Assembly (NCBI RefSeq): GCF_017876535.1
Contig: NZ_JAGIOF010000001.1
Coordinates: forward strand, 1,054,001 to 1,118,000
Reading direction: 5' to 3'
Length of the DNA: 64,000 nt
Source of the DNA: Paeniglutamicibacter kerguelensis
GTDB lineage: Bacteria; Actinomycetota; Actinomycetes; Actinomycetales; Micrococcaceae
In this document: positions 26,106-35,362 of the stretch, piece by piece
How the letters are laid out: each line of letters opens with the position of its first letter
Numbering within the stretch: position 1 is the stretch's first letter
Translations under genes and position numbers: made by a program
Notes under the pieces: generated by a model
Databases searched by the model: none
Told to the model about the DNA's origin: nothing
What the model saw: the letters and a program-made list of their open reading frames with translations, nothing else

Positions 26106-29100
26106 GGGTCCACAGTCTCGAAATCGAGGCCTTCGGGCCGTTCGCCAAGCGCGCCACCATCGACTTCGATGCACTCTCCGAGGGCGGCATCTTCCTGCTC
26201 AACGGTGAGACCGGTGCCGGCAAGACAAGCGTGCTCGACGGCATCTGCTACGCCCTCTACGGCTCGCTTCCCGGGGTCCGCCAGGGCAGCAAGTCGCTGC
26301 GCAGCGACCACGCGGAAGCATCGGTGGCCCCCGAAGTCATCTGCGAATTCTCCACCGGAGGCCGGCGCTTCGAGGTCACCCGCTCGCCCGCCTGGGACCG
26401 GCCAACCAAACGCGGCAAGAACGGCACCACAACGGCCCAGGCGCAGAGCCGCCTGCGTGAACTTGTCGGCGGAATCTGGGTCGAAAAATCCACCCGCAAC
26501 GACGAGGTCGGCGCCACCCTCAGCGACATCCTGGGCCTGGACAAGGAACAATTCACCAAGGTGGCCATGCTGCCGCAGGGTGCCTTCGCAGCCTTCCTGC
26601 GGGCCAAGGACAAGGACCGCGAAGACCTCCTGCGCTCGCTCTTTGACACCAGCGAATACGCACTCACCGAAAAGGTGCTGGCAGATCGATTCGCCGAGGC
26701 CAAGGCGGAAGCCGAGGCCGCCGAGCGAAACCAGCGGGCGACAATCGACCAACTCGTAGCCGATGCGCTGACGACCCTATACCCGGACGAAGCCGAGCTG
26801 CCGGAGGACGCCGCAGGGTTGCGCGACTCGGGTGACTTTGAGACGCTGGGCGAATTCTTCGGCACCACGCTGTCCGGTGCCCGGCAGAAGTTGCAGCACG
26901 AACTCAGCGAAGCGGACGCGCAGTCGGGGGCCGCACGCACCGTGGAAACCAAGCTCAAGGAACGAGGGGCCCGGCATGCGCAGCTTGCCGAACTGTCCAC
27001 GCTCCGCCGGATCCATGAGGAGCAAGGCCCCGATGCTGCGGATCTGGCCGGCAGGCTGAAGCTCGATGCGGCCGCGGCCGCACTCAAGCCGTACCACCAG
27101 CAAGCACTCGGTGCCGCCGAGGCCACCGCAAACGCGGAGGCCAAGCTGCATGAAGCGCTTTCCAATGCCCTCGATTCAGGTGCAGGAACCCTGGCGGAAA
27201 CCCAAGGGCCCGACGGGGAGGAGGAAGCATCCGCCGGGCTCCTCGCCGCGGCACAGGCTCCCGGGGTCGCGCTGGACACGGTGGTGCAGCTCGCCGAGCA
27301 TGCCAAGGCCTCTGCGACTTCCGCCGTGCAGAAGGCCGCGGTCATCGAGGCAGCACTGCCTGATGAGCGGGAACTCGAAGCGACCCGGACCGAATTGGGT
27401 CAGCTCAAGATTGCACTTGAATCCGAATCGGCGCTGCAGTCCCGGCGCGCGAAAGACATCCAAGAGCTCAAGGCCGGACTCCCAGCCCTCCAGGAGGCAT
27501 GCACCACCGCGGACGCGCTGCTGGCTTCCCTGCCGGCGCTCCAGGAGGCGGTCGATGCAGCGAGCGAACGCCGCGACCAAGTGGCGACGCGTGGCAGGGC
27601 CGAACGCGCCCAGCTCAAGGCACACTCCGAATTCAACGATGCCAAGAGCCACACGCTGACCCTGCGTGAGGCCGTGACAGACCTTGTCTCCCTGCGCCTG
27701 GACCAGTCGGCCGCAACGCTCGCCGCGGCGCTACGCGACGGCGAAGCCTGCCTGGTCTGCGGTTCCGACGAACACCCCAAGCCCGCGCCCCTGCCCGAGG
27801 GTGAGCTCGTCGACTCCGACGCCATCGAACAGGCCCAGGAGCAGGCCGCCAAGGCGGAAGCAGCCGAAAGCAAGACCGCTGCCCAGCTGGAAAAGGCCAA
27901 CACCGTGCTTGCACTGATCCGGGACCGGATCGGCGATCTCGACCAGAAAACCGCCACGGCGGATTTCGACGCAGCCTCCCTCAATCACCGGGCTGCCGTC
28001 GAATCCTCCGCGGCCGCAACCGACGCCGCCGCGGAGCTCGCCAAGGCAACCAAAAAGCTTGAATCCCTACAAATCGATGAGGCCAAGGCCGCCACGGCCT
28101 TCGAAGTCACCGGCACCAAGATTGCTGCAGCCGAGGCTCGCATCGCCAAGCTCTCCGAGTCCCTCGCGGCGCTGAGCAGCGACGGGAAGGGCCTGCAGGA
28201 ACGCCACACCGCGCTCAAGGCCCGGGCGGCGAGCTTCGAGTCCCTCGCGGCGGCGGCCTCAGCGCTGGCCGCAGCGCACAGCGCGGAAGCGGCCGCGGAC
28301 GCCCAGTGGGAAGCGAAACTTGCCCAGGCCGGCATCGCCGACACTGCCGCGTGGTTGGGACAGCTGCTGCCGCCGGGAGAACGTGCCCGGAGCCAGGAGC
28401 TGGTCGATGCCCACAACGAGCAGTCCGTGCGCATCAAGACGCTGGCGGAGGCCCCGGAAACCGCACTCGCACGCACCGAGGCCGACTCCGGCACGGGAGC
28501 CCCGGATGCCGATGAACTTGCTGCCGCTGCGGCCGCGGTGCGGGAATCCCTGGATCGCCGGGACGCGGTGCTGGCAGGCGATGCGGTGCTCGAAAGTTAC
28601 ACCGCCAGGCTGCAGGCCGGCCGCGAGAGGCTTGCCGCCCTGGCCCGCGAGCAGGGGCCGGTGCTTGATCGCTTCAACACACTCAAGTCGATGGCAGACT
28701 TGGCCCGCGGGCTGGGGGAGAACCGGCTCAAGATGACGTTGAGCACCTATGTCCTCGCTGCCAGGCTGGAGGCCGTCGCACTTGCGGCAACCCAACGCCT
28801 GCTGCTGATGACCGGCCAGCGCTACTCGCTGGTGCACGACGACACCCCGCGCGGAAACAACAAATCGGGCCTCGGCCTGCAGATCCTCGATTCCTGGACC
28901 GGCGTCCGGCGCGACACCCAGACGCTCTCCGGCGGGGAGTCGTTCATGGCCTCGCTGTCCCTGGCACTTGGATTGGCCGATGTCATCCAGCACCAAAGCG
29001 GCGGCATCGACATCGAGACGCTGTTCGTGGACGAGGGCTTCGGTTCGCTTGACGCCGAAACGCTCGAGCAGGTCATGGACGCCCTCGAGGCACTGCGCAG

Positions 29101-29221
29101 CGGCGGCCGGGTCATCGGCGTGGTCTCCCATGTGGCGGACATGAAGCAACGGATCACCACCCGGCTCAACGTCCACAAGGGGCGCAACGGTTCGACGGTA
29201 TCCATGGAAATCGGAGGTTAG
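26102..29221 (+). CDS. sbcC: Exonuclease SbcCD ATPase subunit
   Basis: A 1039-residue SMC-like ATPase. Walker A is GETGAGKT (35-42), the zinc hook is the CLVC pair (550-553) in the middle of two long, alanine- and glutamate-rich coiled coils, the ABC signature begins LSGGES at 942, and Walker B is FVDEGFGSLD near 976. The length and layout match actinobacterial SbcC. It forms the DNA-end tethering and processing complex with SbcD. The two genes are coupled by an ATGA overlap. Confidence 0.96.
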   Translation: MRVHSLEIEAFGPFAKRATIDFDALSEGGIFLLNGETGAGKTSVLDGICYALYGSLPGVRQGSKSLRSDHAEASVAPEVICEFSTGGRRFEVTRSPAWDRPTKRGKNGTTTAQAQSRLRELVGGIWVEKSTRNDEVGATLSDILGLDKEQFTKVAMLPQGAFAAFLRAKDKDREDLLRSLFDTSEYALTEKVLADRFAEAKAEAEAAERNQRATIDQLVADALTTLYPDEAELPEDAAGLRDSGDFETLGEFFGTTLSGARQKLQHELSEADAQSGAARTVETKLKERGARHAQLAELSTLRRIHEEQGPDAADLAGRLKLDAAAAALKPYHQQALGAAEATANAEAKLHEALSNALDSGAGTLAETQGPDGEEEASAGLLAAAQAPGVALDTVVQLAEHAKASATSAVQKAAVIEAALPDERELEATRTELGQLKIALESESALQSRRAKDIQELKAGLPALQEACTTADALLASLPALQEAVDAASERRDQVATRGRAERAQLKAHSEFNDAKSHTLTLREAVTDLVSLRLDQSAATLAAALRDGEACLVCGSDEHPKPAPLPEGELVDSDAIEQAQEQAAKAEAAESKTAAQLEKANTVLALIRDRIGDLDQKTATADFDAASLNHRAAVESSAAATDAAAELAKATKKLESLQIDEAKAATAFEVTGTKIAAAEARIAKLSESLAALSSDGKGLQERHTALKARAASFESLAAAASALAAAHSAEAAADAQWEAKLAQAGIADTAAWLGQLLPPGERARSQELVDAHNEQSVRIKTLAEAPETALARTEADSGTGAPDADELAAAAAAVRESLDRRDAVLAGDAVLESYTARLQAGRERLAALAREQGPVLDRFNTLKSMADLARGLGENRLKMTLSTYVLAARLEAVALAATQRLLLMTGQRYSLVHDDTPRGNNKSGLGLQILDSWTGVRRDTQTLSGGESFMASLSLALGLADVIQHQSGGIDIETLFVDEGFGSLDAETLEQVMDALEALRSGGRVIGVVSHVADMKQRITTRLNVHKGRNGSTVSMEIGG

Positions 29222-29320
29222 CGCCGAGGCGCATCTCGGCTAGACTAATAGACGTCTGAAAAGGGTTTTGTGCAACGGGAGGCAGGGACGGTGCACGCAC
29301 GTTAGTGGAGTGCACCCATT

Positions 29321-30580
29321 TTGAAATCCAAGACAGCCCCCAAGAGACCAAACACCCAGGGTTCGCCCTATGCGGCGTTGCCGCCGCTGGTCGGCTGGGC
29401 CTTTTTCCCGCTGGGCTTTTTCGCCCGGCTGCCGCTGGCAATGCTCACGATCGGCTCGATGACCCTGCTCATCGATTCGACCGGATCCTACGCGATGGGC
29501 GGCTTGGCAGCGGCCATGGTCGGCCTCGGTTCGGCCGTGGGCGGACCCACCGTCGGCTACCTCTCCGACCGCATCGGCCAGCGCCGCGTGCTGATCCCCG
29601 TCGCCATCCTGCAATCCCTGTTCATCACCGCGTTGATGTGGTTCGGCGGATCCGCCGCGCTGGCCCCCGTGGGAGTCATCGTCCTGCTGTCCCTGCTGGC
29701 AGGCGCCACCGGCCCGCAGGTCGGCCCGCTGGCCCGTGTGCGCTGGATGGCCCTGACCCGCAAGCGCGAGTCGGGCGGCCGCGAACTCTCCGCGGCGCTG
29801 AGCTATGAAAGCATGGTCGACGAACTCGGGTTCGTGTTTGGCCCCGCAGCCGTCGGGCTCTTCGCCGCGCTGATCGCCCCCTGGTTGCCGCTGGCCATCG
29901 CCGCCGCCCTGACGCTCATCTTGGTGCCGCTCTTCGCGGTGCACCGCACCGAAAAGGCCGTCGTTCCCCATATCAAGAGCACGACCAAGACCAAGTTGAC
30001 ACGGAACCAGGTCGTCGGAATCGCACTGGCCGTCACCGGCATGATCGGCATGGGAACCTTCTTTGGGTCCAGTGCCGCCGGCACCTTGGCCTTTGCCGGT
30101 GCCCAGGGCAACGCAAACATCGGCGGACTGCTCTACGCCGCCGCCGGTGCGACAAGCGCCGCCGCCGCGCTGTCCGTTGCGTTCTGGCCACATGGTTGGC
30201 CACAGGCTGCCCGCTGGCTCGCCTGCGCCATCTTCATGGTGCCCGCGGCCCTGCTGCTGCAGGTTCCTTCAGGGATCGGTTGGATGGTCGCGGCCCTGTT
30301 GCTGGTCGGGATCCCCGTCGGGCCGATCCTTGTCACCATCTTCACCCTGGGCGGCGAGATCGCACCGTCCGAACGCCTCTCAACCGTCATGACCCTGTTG
30401 TCATCGGGCATCGTTGTCGGGACGGCCATCGGCAACGGCTTGGCCGGAGCTTTCGCCGATTCGCACGGCTATGCCGGTGCGTTCGGTGTTGCCGCAGCGG
30501 CCGCAGTGCTCCTGCTGGTCTCCGGCGCCGGCATGGCTTTGCTGCGTTCACGCGCGCAGCGCCGCATGTTGGCTGCCTAA
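29321..30580 (+). CDS. MFS transporter
   Basis: A 419-residue protein with about twelve membrane helices and a conserved cytoplasmic loop GYLSDRIGQRRVLI after the second helix, the usual MFS signature. The proposed start is TTG at 29321, with GGAG about 11 bases before it; no ATG occurs until the second helix. A TAGACT box lies near 29240 in the 99-base gap after sbcC. No substrate can be assigned. It is convergent with the iclR gene. Confidence 0.8.
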   Translation: MKSKTAPKRPNTQGSPYAALPPLVGWAFFPLGFFARLPLAMLTIGSMTLLIDSTGSYAMGGLAAAMVGLGSAVGGPTVGYLSDRIGQRRVLIPVAILQSLFITALMWFGGSAALAPVGVIVLLSLLAGATGPQVGPLARVRWMALTRKRESGGRELSAALSYESMVDELGFVFGPAAVGLFAALIAPWLPLAIAAALTLILVPLFAVHRTEKAVVPHIKSTTKTKLTRNQVVGIALAVTGMIGMGTFFGSSAAGTLAFAGAQGNANIGGLLYAAAGATSAAAALSVAFWPHGWPQAARWLACAIFMVPAALLLQVPSGIGWMVAALLLVGIPVGPILVTIFTLGGEIAPSERLSTVMTLLSSGIVVGTAIGNGLAGAFADSHGYAGAFGVAAAAAVLLLVSGAGMALLRSRAQRRMLAA

Positions 30581-30615
30581 CTGCGGCCCCGGCACTGCGC
30601 GAGCGGAAACCCCTG

Positions 30616-31332
30616 CTACCCGAGCTCCGCGGAGATGGCTCGGGCCGCTTCGCGCAGGCGGGCGCCGATAGCCTCGACGTCGCTGGTGTTCGAACCGGTG
30701 CTGTAAACGACGGCGACGGCGGCCGGAAGCCGGCCCGGCACCTCGATGGGCGCGGCCACGGAGGACAGGCCCGGGATTACCTCATCGATGCTTGTGGCGT
30801 AGCCCCTGGTTCGGGCCAATGCGGCATTCTCCCGGTACGGGGTCTCGTGGTTCAACGCGTTCCACTGTTCCTCGGTGAGCGTGGACTGCATCGCGATGCC
30901 GGGGGCGCCGTGGCCGAACGGGTGCCGGGTGCCGGGGTGCTGAACCACCGTGGCATGCACGTGGCGCGGTTCCACCGTCACCAGCGTGGTGCAGTCGGGC
31001 TGGTCCCACACGGCAATGAATGCGCACATCTTCAGTTCGTTGGCCAAGACCGTGAGTTCCGGCAGCGCAGCGCTTTGCAGGTCCCGTTGCACCCCGCGGG
31101 CAAGCACGGCGAGGCCCGGTGCCCCGTGGACGCGGCCGGATTCATCGCGGGTGACCAGCCGATGCGATTCAAGGGTGCGCAGGATCCGGTAGGCAATCGA
31201 ACGGTGCACGCCCAGGTCGGAAGCCAACTGAGCAATGGTTCGGGGCCCCGGGGCCTCGGCCAGGAGCTCCAGCATGCGAATGCCCCTGGAAAGGGTCTGT
31301 GAAGCTGGTGTGGATGTGTCGGAGGGTGTCAT
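30616..31332 (-). CDS. IclR family transcriptional regulator of the hpa genes
   Basis: A 238-residue regulator with an N-terminal winged helix (LSRGIRMLELLAEAPGPRTI, then LASDLGVHRSIAYRILRTLE) and a C-terminal ligand-binding domain ending in the usual helix. It is divergent from hpaC-hpaB, and the 177-base gap carries two similar 15-bp half-palindromic sites, so it very probably controls hydroxylation of 4-hydroxyphenylacetate. Whether it activates or represses is not visible. Confidence 0.88.
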   Translation of the reverse strand: MTPSDTSTPASQTLSRGIRMLELLAEAPGPRTIAQLASDLGVHRSIAYRILRTLESHRLVTRDESGRVHGAPGLAVLARGVQRDLQSAALPELTVLANELKMCAFIAVWDQPDCTTLVTVEPRHVHATVVQHPGTRHPFGHGAPGIAMQSTLTEEQWNALNHETPYRENAALARTRGYATSIDEVIPGLSSVAAPIEVPGRLPAAVAVVYSTGSNTSDVEAIGARLREAARAISAELG

Positions 31333-31402
31333 GGGCGCGTGGGACCCTTTCGCAATTTCGTTTCCCGGGCCACTGGCTTCTTGTTTGTCCAGTGAGTCTC
31401 AA

Positions 31403-31455
31403 CTAGGGTTTTAATCACAATTTCGCTATGAGAACCCTAGGTTCGATATTAGAAC
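31403..31455. promoter_or_regulatory. Tandem IclR-type operator candidates between iclR and hpaC
   Basis: TTTCGCTATGAGAAC (31421-31435) and GTTCGATATTAGAAC (31441-31455) agree at 12 of 15 positions and start exactly 20 bases apart, about two helical turns. The second resembles GTTCGATA-type sites bound by IclR regulators of aromatic catabolism. An outer inverted repeat CTAGGGTT (31403-31410) / AACCCTAG (31433-31440) overlaps them. Confidence 0.7.
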
Positions 31456-31509
31456 ACTACGTGTCTGAGTGCGAGCCGGTCGGGGCAGCGGGAAATCCTG
31501 GGGAAATTC

Positions 31510-32049
31510 ATGATGGTCACACGCAGGAAAGTGGTCGCCGAGGGTGGCATTCCCAAAAAGCTCGACGGCGCGACGTTGCATCACTTCCGCGGGAGCTTGG
31601 GCCGATTTGCCACGGGCGTTGCCATCGTGACCTTCGACGGCGTGACGCGGCGCCACGGCATCACCGTGAACTCCTTTACTTCGGTCTCGATGGACCCTCC
31701 GTTGGTGCTGGTGTCCATTGCGCGCAGCACCAAGGCGCACGACGAGCTTAAGGATCGCCCGTTCACGGTGAACATCCTCGGGGCCGAGCAGCAGGCCCTG
31801 GCCATGCATTTTGCCGGGCGCCCAGGCAGGGATCCCATCTGGGTCGAAGGCGAAACTGCACCGCGGCTTTCAGGCGTCCTGGCCTTTTTCTCATGTACCC
31901 CCTGGGCGGCCTACGACGGCGGCGACCACACGCTCTATCTGGGCTTGGTCCATGAATTCAACTACCGCAAGGGCGATGCCCTCGCGTTCGCGAACAGTTC
32001 CTTCACCACCATCCCCGAAAGCCAGCTGGGCGTCGAAGAGCTTCTATGA
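31510..32049 (+). CDS. hpaC: Flavin reductase, small component of 4-hydroxyphenylacetate 3-monooxygenase
   Basis: A 179-residue flavin reductase-like protein (FMN-binding split barrel). The segments LGRFATGVAIVTF, GITVNSFTSVSMDPPLVL and RPFTVNILG are typical of the HpaC/ActVB family that supplies reduced flavin to a partner oxygenase. The next gene is that oxygenase (hpaB), 84 bases downstream. GGGGA lies six bases before the first of two adjacent ATGs (31510 and 31513). Confidence 0.88.
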   Translation: MMVTRRKVVAEGGIPKKLDGATLHHFRGSLGRFATGVAIVTFDGVTRRHGITVNSFTSVSMDPPLVLVSIARSTKAHDELKDRPFTVNILGAEQQALAMHFAGRPGRDPIWVEGETAPRLSGVLAFFSCTPWAAYDGGDHTLYLGLVHEFNYRKGDALAFANSSFTTIPESQLGVEELL

Positions 32050-32133
32050 GGCGATTTGCCGGCCCGCGGGTGCCAACCGGCACCAACCCAGTCCCGAACA
32101 CCAGTGAATCAAAATCGCAGAAGAGGTTGGAAA

Positions 32134-33585
32134 ATGGGCATCCGTACCGGTCGGCAGTTTCTGGACAAGCTCAACTCGATGACCCCTCACCTGGTCATCG
32201 ACGGAGAAGTGGTCTCCGAAAATCTCACTGAGCACCCCGCGTTCAAGGAGCTGGCCCTCACCTACGCCAAGCTCTTCGACATGCAGCACGACCCCAAGTA
32301 CCAAGACGCACTGACTTGCACCTCGCCAACCTCGGGGGACTTGGTCAACGCCTCGTTCCTGGTGCCGCGTTCGGCGGAGGACTTGAAGAAGCGGCGGGCG
32401 GCGACCGCCGCCTGGGCCGAATACTCAAACGGATTCCTGGGCCGCACCGGAGACTACATGAATGCCTCGCTCACCGCGCTGTCCACGGCCAAGAAGTTCT
32501 TTGAAAAGGCGGACCCGAAGTTCGGCCAACGCATCGAGGCCTACTACGAGTTCGCCCGCGAAAACGACCTGCTGGCGACCCACACCCTGATCCCGCCGCA
32601 GGTCAACCGATCGGTCTCCGGTTCGGAGCAGCTTGGCGGGCAGCTCACGGCGCGGATCGTCGAGGAGCGAGACGGCGGCATCGTCATCAGCGGTGCCCGC
32701 ATGCTCGCCACGATCGCGCCGATCGCTGACGAACTCCTGGTCTTTCCCTCCACCGTGCTGCGCGGCACCCCCGAGGACGAGCCCTTCTCGTTTGCCTTCG
32801 CCATCCAGAACGACGCACCGGGCCTGCGCTACCTGTGCCGCACGGGCCTGCACAACGGCGGCAACAAGCACGACGAGCCCCTGGCGAGCCGTTTCGACGA
32901 GATCGATGCCGTGGTGGTGTTCGACGACGTCTTCGTTCCCGCCGAGCGCGTCTTCATGCAGGGCCGCCCCGACCTGTGCAATGCCTGGTACCAGGAGACG
33001 GGTGCCGGGGCGTTGATGACCCACCAGGTTGTCACCCGCACCATTGCCAAGTCCGAGTTCTTCCTGGGCCTGGCCTCGGAGATCGCCGGGACCATCGGCA
33101 TCGACGGATTCCAGCACATCCAGGAGGACCTGGCCGAGCTGATCCGCTACGTCGAAATCGGCAAGGCGCTGGTCACCGCCTCCGAGGCGCTCGCGGCGCC
33201 GAGCGAGGACGGGGTTTTCCTGCCGCATTGGGAGACCCTGAACGCCGCGCGCAACTGGTACCCGAAGGCATCCCAGCGCTTTCCGGAGATCATCCGGAAA
33301 TTCTGCGCCTCGGGCCTCATGGCGCTTCCGGGGCAGGCTGACCTTGAGGTGGCGCGGGAGGACATCGAGATGTACCTGCAGGGCAAGAGCCTGACCGGGC
33401 CGGAGCGCATCCGCCTGTTCAAGCTTGCCTACGATGCCTCGATCACGGGTTTCTCCGGCCGCCAGGCGCTCTATGAGTACTTCTTCTTCGGCGACCCGGT
33501 CCGCATGGCCGGCGCGCTGGTCAACAGCTACGACCGCGAGCCCGTCCGCGCGCGCATCCGCGAGTTCCTGGCCCGCGAAGACTAG
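32134..33585 (+). CDS. hpaB: 4-hydroxyphenylacetate 3-monooxygenase, oxygenase component
   Basis: A 483-residue FADH2-dependent hydroxylase that would convert 4-hydroxyphenylacetate to homoprotocatechuate. Family landmarks are MGIRTGRQFLDKLN at the start, the R-N-R region DYMNASLTAL, the flavin-binding ISGARMLATIAPIADEL stretch and the acyl-CoA-dehydrogenase-like C-terminus. The ATG at 32134 has AGAGGTT seven bases upstream; the frame is open further up but lacks a site. It is paired with hpaC, followed by a transporter, and the ring-cleavage genes are 4.5 kb away. Confidence 0.9.
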   Translation: MGIRTGRQFLDKLNSMTPHLVIDGEVVSENLTEHPAFKELALTYAKLFDMQHDPKYQDALTCTSPTSGDLVNASFLVPRSAEDLKKRRAATAAWAEYSNGFLGRTGDYMNASLTALSTAKKFFEKADPKFGQRIEAYYEFARENDLLATHTLIPPQVNRSVSGSEQLGGQLTARIVEERDGGIVISGARMLATIAPIADELLVFPSTVLRGTPEDEPFSFAFAIQNDAPGLRYLCRTGLHNGGNKHDEPLASRFDEIDAVVVFDDVFVPAERVFMQGRPDLCNAWYQETGAGALMTHQVVTRTIAKSEFFLGLASEIAGTIGIDGFQHIQEDLAELIRYVEIGKALVTASEALAAPSEDGVFLPHWETLNAARNWYPKASQRFPEIIRKFCASGLMALPGQADLEVAREDIEMYLQGKSLTGPERIRLFKLAYDASITGFSGRQALYEYFFFGDPVRMAGALVNSYDREPVRARIREFLARED

Positions 33586-33680
33586 GGCGGAACCGCGCGG
33601 CCGGGCCGCGGAAATGGCACGCCGAATGCCGGCCCGGATTGGCACTCGGCGCGTCGATCGTGAATAGCCGCACGTCGGAT

Positions 33681-33702
33681 CGCACTTTTTTCAAAAAGTG
33701 CG
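33681..33702. repeat. Tight palindrome after hpaB
   Basis: CGCACTTTTT and AAAAAGTGCG are perfect complements separated by TC. It could be a terminator for hpaB or a protein-binding site; the 2-base loop is short for a hairpin. Confidence 0.5.
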
Positions 33703-33790
33703 ATGGAGCGACCGTCCGCCCGCTCGTTTCACTTTTCGACCGCAGGGGTGAGTGAAGTCACGAATGTGCGGTATCATGATTCTGATCACA

Positions 33791-33812
33791 TTACCGTCCG
33801 AACGGTCGGTAA
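33791..33812. promoter_or_regulatory. 22-bp palindromic operator candidate upstream of the MHS transporter
   Basis: Positions 33791-33812 form a near-perfect palindrome (9 of 11 pairs) with outer arms TTACCG and CGGTAA and an inner CCG/CGG. This shape is typical of TetR-family sites. It lies 56 bases before the transporter ATG at 33868. No TetR gene is adjacent. Confidence 0.6.
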
Positions 33813-33867
33813 CAAGTGGTTCCCCCTCATCATTCGCAGCGCTCAGCGCCCCACACTTGGAGTTCCC

Positions 33868-35238
33868 ATGGCTTCAGCTTCCCTGGCCGCAAACGCCAAA
33901 CGTTCCGAGGAACGTCGCGTCCTTGCGGGCACCCTGGTAGGAACCACCATCGAGTGGTACGACTTCTTCATCTTCGCGCAGCTCACCGCGACGCTGCTGA
34001 CCCCGCTGTTCCTGAAGCCGTTGGGTGAATCCAACCCGGGCCTGGCCCAGATCCTGGCCTTCGCCATGATCGGCATCTCCTTCCTCTTCCGCCCGCTCGG
34101 CGCCATCGTCGCCGGCCACCTGGGTGACAAGTACGGGCGCAAGCGGGTCCTGGTCGCGACGCTGATCATGATGGGTGCGGCCACCGCGCTCATCGGCCTG
34201 CTCCCGACCTACGCCCAGATCGGTTTCTGGGCCCCGCTGCTGCTGGTGTTGCTGCGCATCATCCAGGGCTTCTCCGCTGGCGGCGAATGGGGCGGCGCGG
34301 CACTGATGGCCGTCGAGCACGCACCGGAAAACAAGCGCGGCTACTTCGGTGCCTACCCGCAGATCGGCGTGCCGATCGGCATGATCCTGGCGACCGGCAT
34401 GCTCTACATCCTGCGCATCTCGATGACCCCCGAGCAGTTCCTGGCCTGGGGCTGGCGCATTCCGTTCCTGCTCTCCGTCGTGCTGATCGTCGTCGGCTAC
34501 CTGATCCGCAAGGCCGTCGAGGAATCCCCGATCTTCAAGCAGCTGGCGCTGCGCAAGGCCTCGGAGCACACCCCGCTGAAGCAGCTCTTCCAGTCCAACA
34601 CCAAGGAGGTCATCCAGGCCGCCCTGATCTTCATCTCCAACAACGCCGCCGGCTACCTGGTCATCGCGTTCCTGATCTCCTACACCACCAAGGTGCTGGG
34701 CATGCCCGCCGCCCCGGTGCTTCTGGCGACCACCGTCGGTTCCTTCGGCTGGCTCATCTTCACCCTGATCGGCGGCTGGCTTTCGGACATCATCGGCCGC
34801 CGCAACACCTTTGTGCTGGGCTACGCGCTGATCTTCGTCTGGATGATCCCGATGTTCATGCTCATCGACACCGGCAACATCTTCCTCTACGGACTCTCGG
34901 TCTTCATCCTGACCATCGGCCTGGGCCTGTCCTACGGACCGCAGTCGGCCATGTACGCCGAAATGTTCCCGGCGCACATCCGCTACTCGGGAATCTCGAT
35001 CGGCTACGCCCTGGGTGCGATCCTCGGCGGCGCCTTCGCCGCAACGATTTCGCAGGTGCTCCTGGAAGAAACCGGGAAGTCGATCTCGATCGCCATCTAC
35101 ATCATGGTCCTCACGGTCATCTCCGTGGCCGCCGTCCTCTGGGTCGGCGAGACCAAGGGCAACAACCTCCACGTCCAGGACGTCGACCCGGACCTGCAGG
35201 CCGCCTACGACAAGGAACAGCACGGCCAGAAGGCCTAA
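33868..35238 (+). CDS. MHS family metabolite:H+ symporter, probable 4-hydroxyphenylacetate uptake
   Basis: A 456-residue transporter with twelve membrane helices. VGTTIEWYDFFIF in the first helix and GGEWGGAALMAVEHAP after the fourth are signatures of the metabolite:H+ symporter branch of the MFS. The ATG at 33868 follows TTGGAG by five bases; an upstream in-frame ATG at 33703 would cross the palindromic operator. Its place after hpaB suggests uptake of 4-hydroxyphenylacetate or a related aromatic acid, although proline/betaine- or shikimate-type substrates cannot be excluded. Confidence 0.85.
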   Translation: MASASLAANAKRSEERRVLAGTLVGTTIEWYDFFIFAQLTATLLTPLFLKPLGESNPGLAQILAFAMIGISFLFRPLGAIVAGHLGDKYGRKRVLVATLIMMGAATALIGLLPTYAQIGFWAPLLLVLLRIIQGFSAGGEWGGAALMAVEHAPENKRGYFGAYPQIGVPIGMILATGMLYILRISMTPEQFLAWGWRIPFLLSVVLIVVGYLIRKAVEESPIFKQLALRKASEHTPLKQLFQSNTKEVIQAALIFISNNAAGYLVIAFLISYTTKVLGMPAAPVLLATTVGSFGWLIFTLIGGWLSDIIGRRNTFVLGYALIFVWMIPMFMLIDTGNIFLYGLSVFILTIGLGLSYGPQSAMYAEMFPAHIRYSGISIGYALGAILGGAFAATISQVLLEETGKSISIAIYIMVLTVISVAAVLWVGETKGNNLHVQDVDPDLQAAYDKEQHGQKA

Positions 35239-35265
35239 GGGCCAAGTTCCGGAATAAAACCAATC

Positions 35266-35326
35266 GGGCCGGCCGATTCGCATCCTCCCGCAGCGGGCGA
35301 GGGACAGCGAGTCGGCCGGCCCTTTT
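35266..35326 (+). terminator. Terminator after the MHS transporter gene
   Basis: GGGCCGGCCGA (35266-35276) pairs with TCGGCCGGCCC (35312-35322) and is followed by TTTT. Confidence 0.85.
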
Positions 35327-35362
35327 GTCGTGCCGGGCCCTTGGTTGTTGTCCGGCAGGGTC

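Noticed and set aside
25955..29176. Several minus-strand frames of 260-360 residues opposite sbcC
   Set aside because: Antisense to a complete SbcC; composed of low-complexity serine, alanine and arginine stretches.
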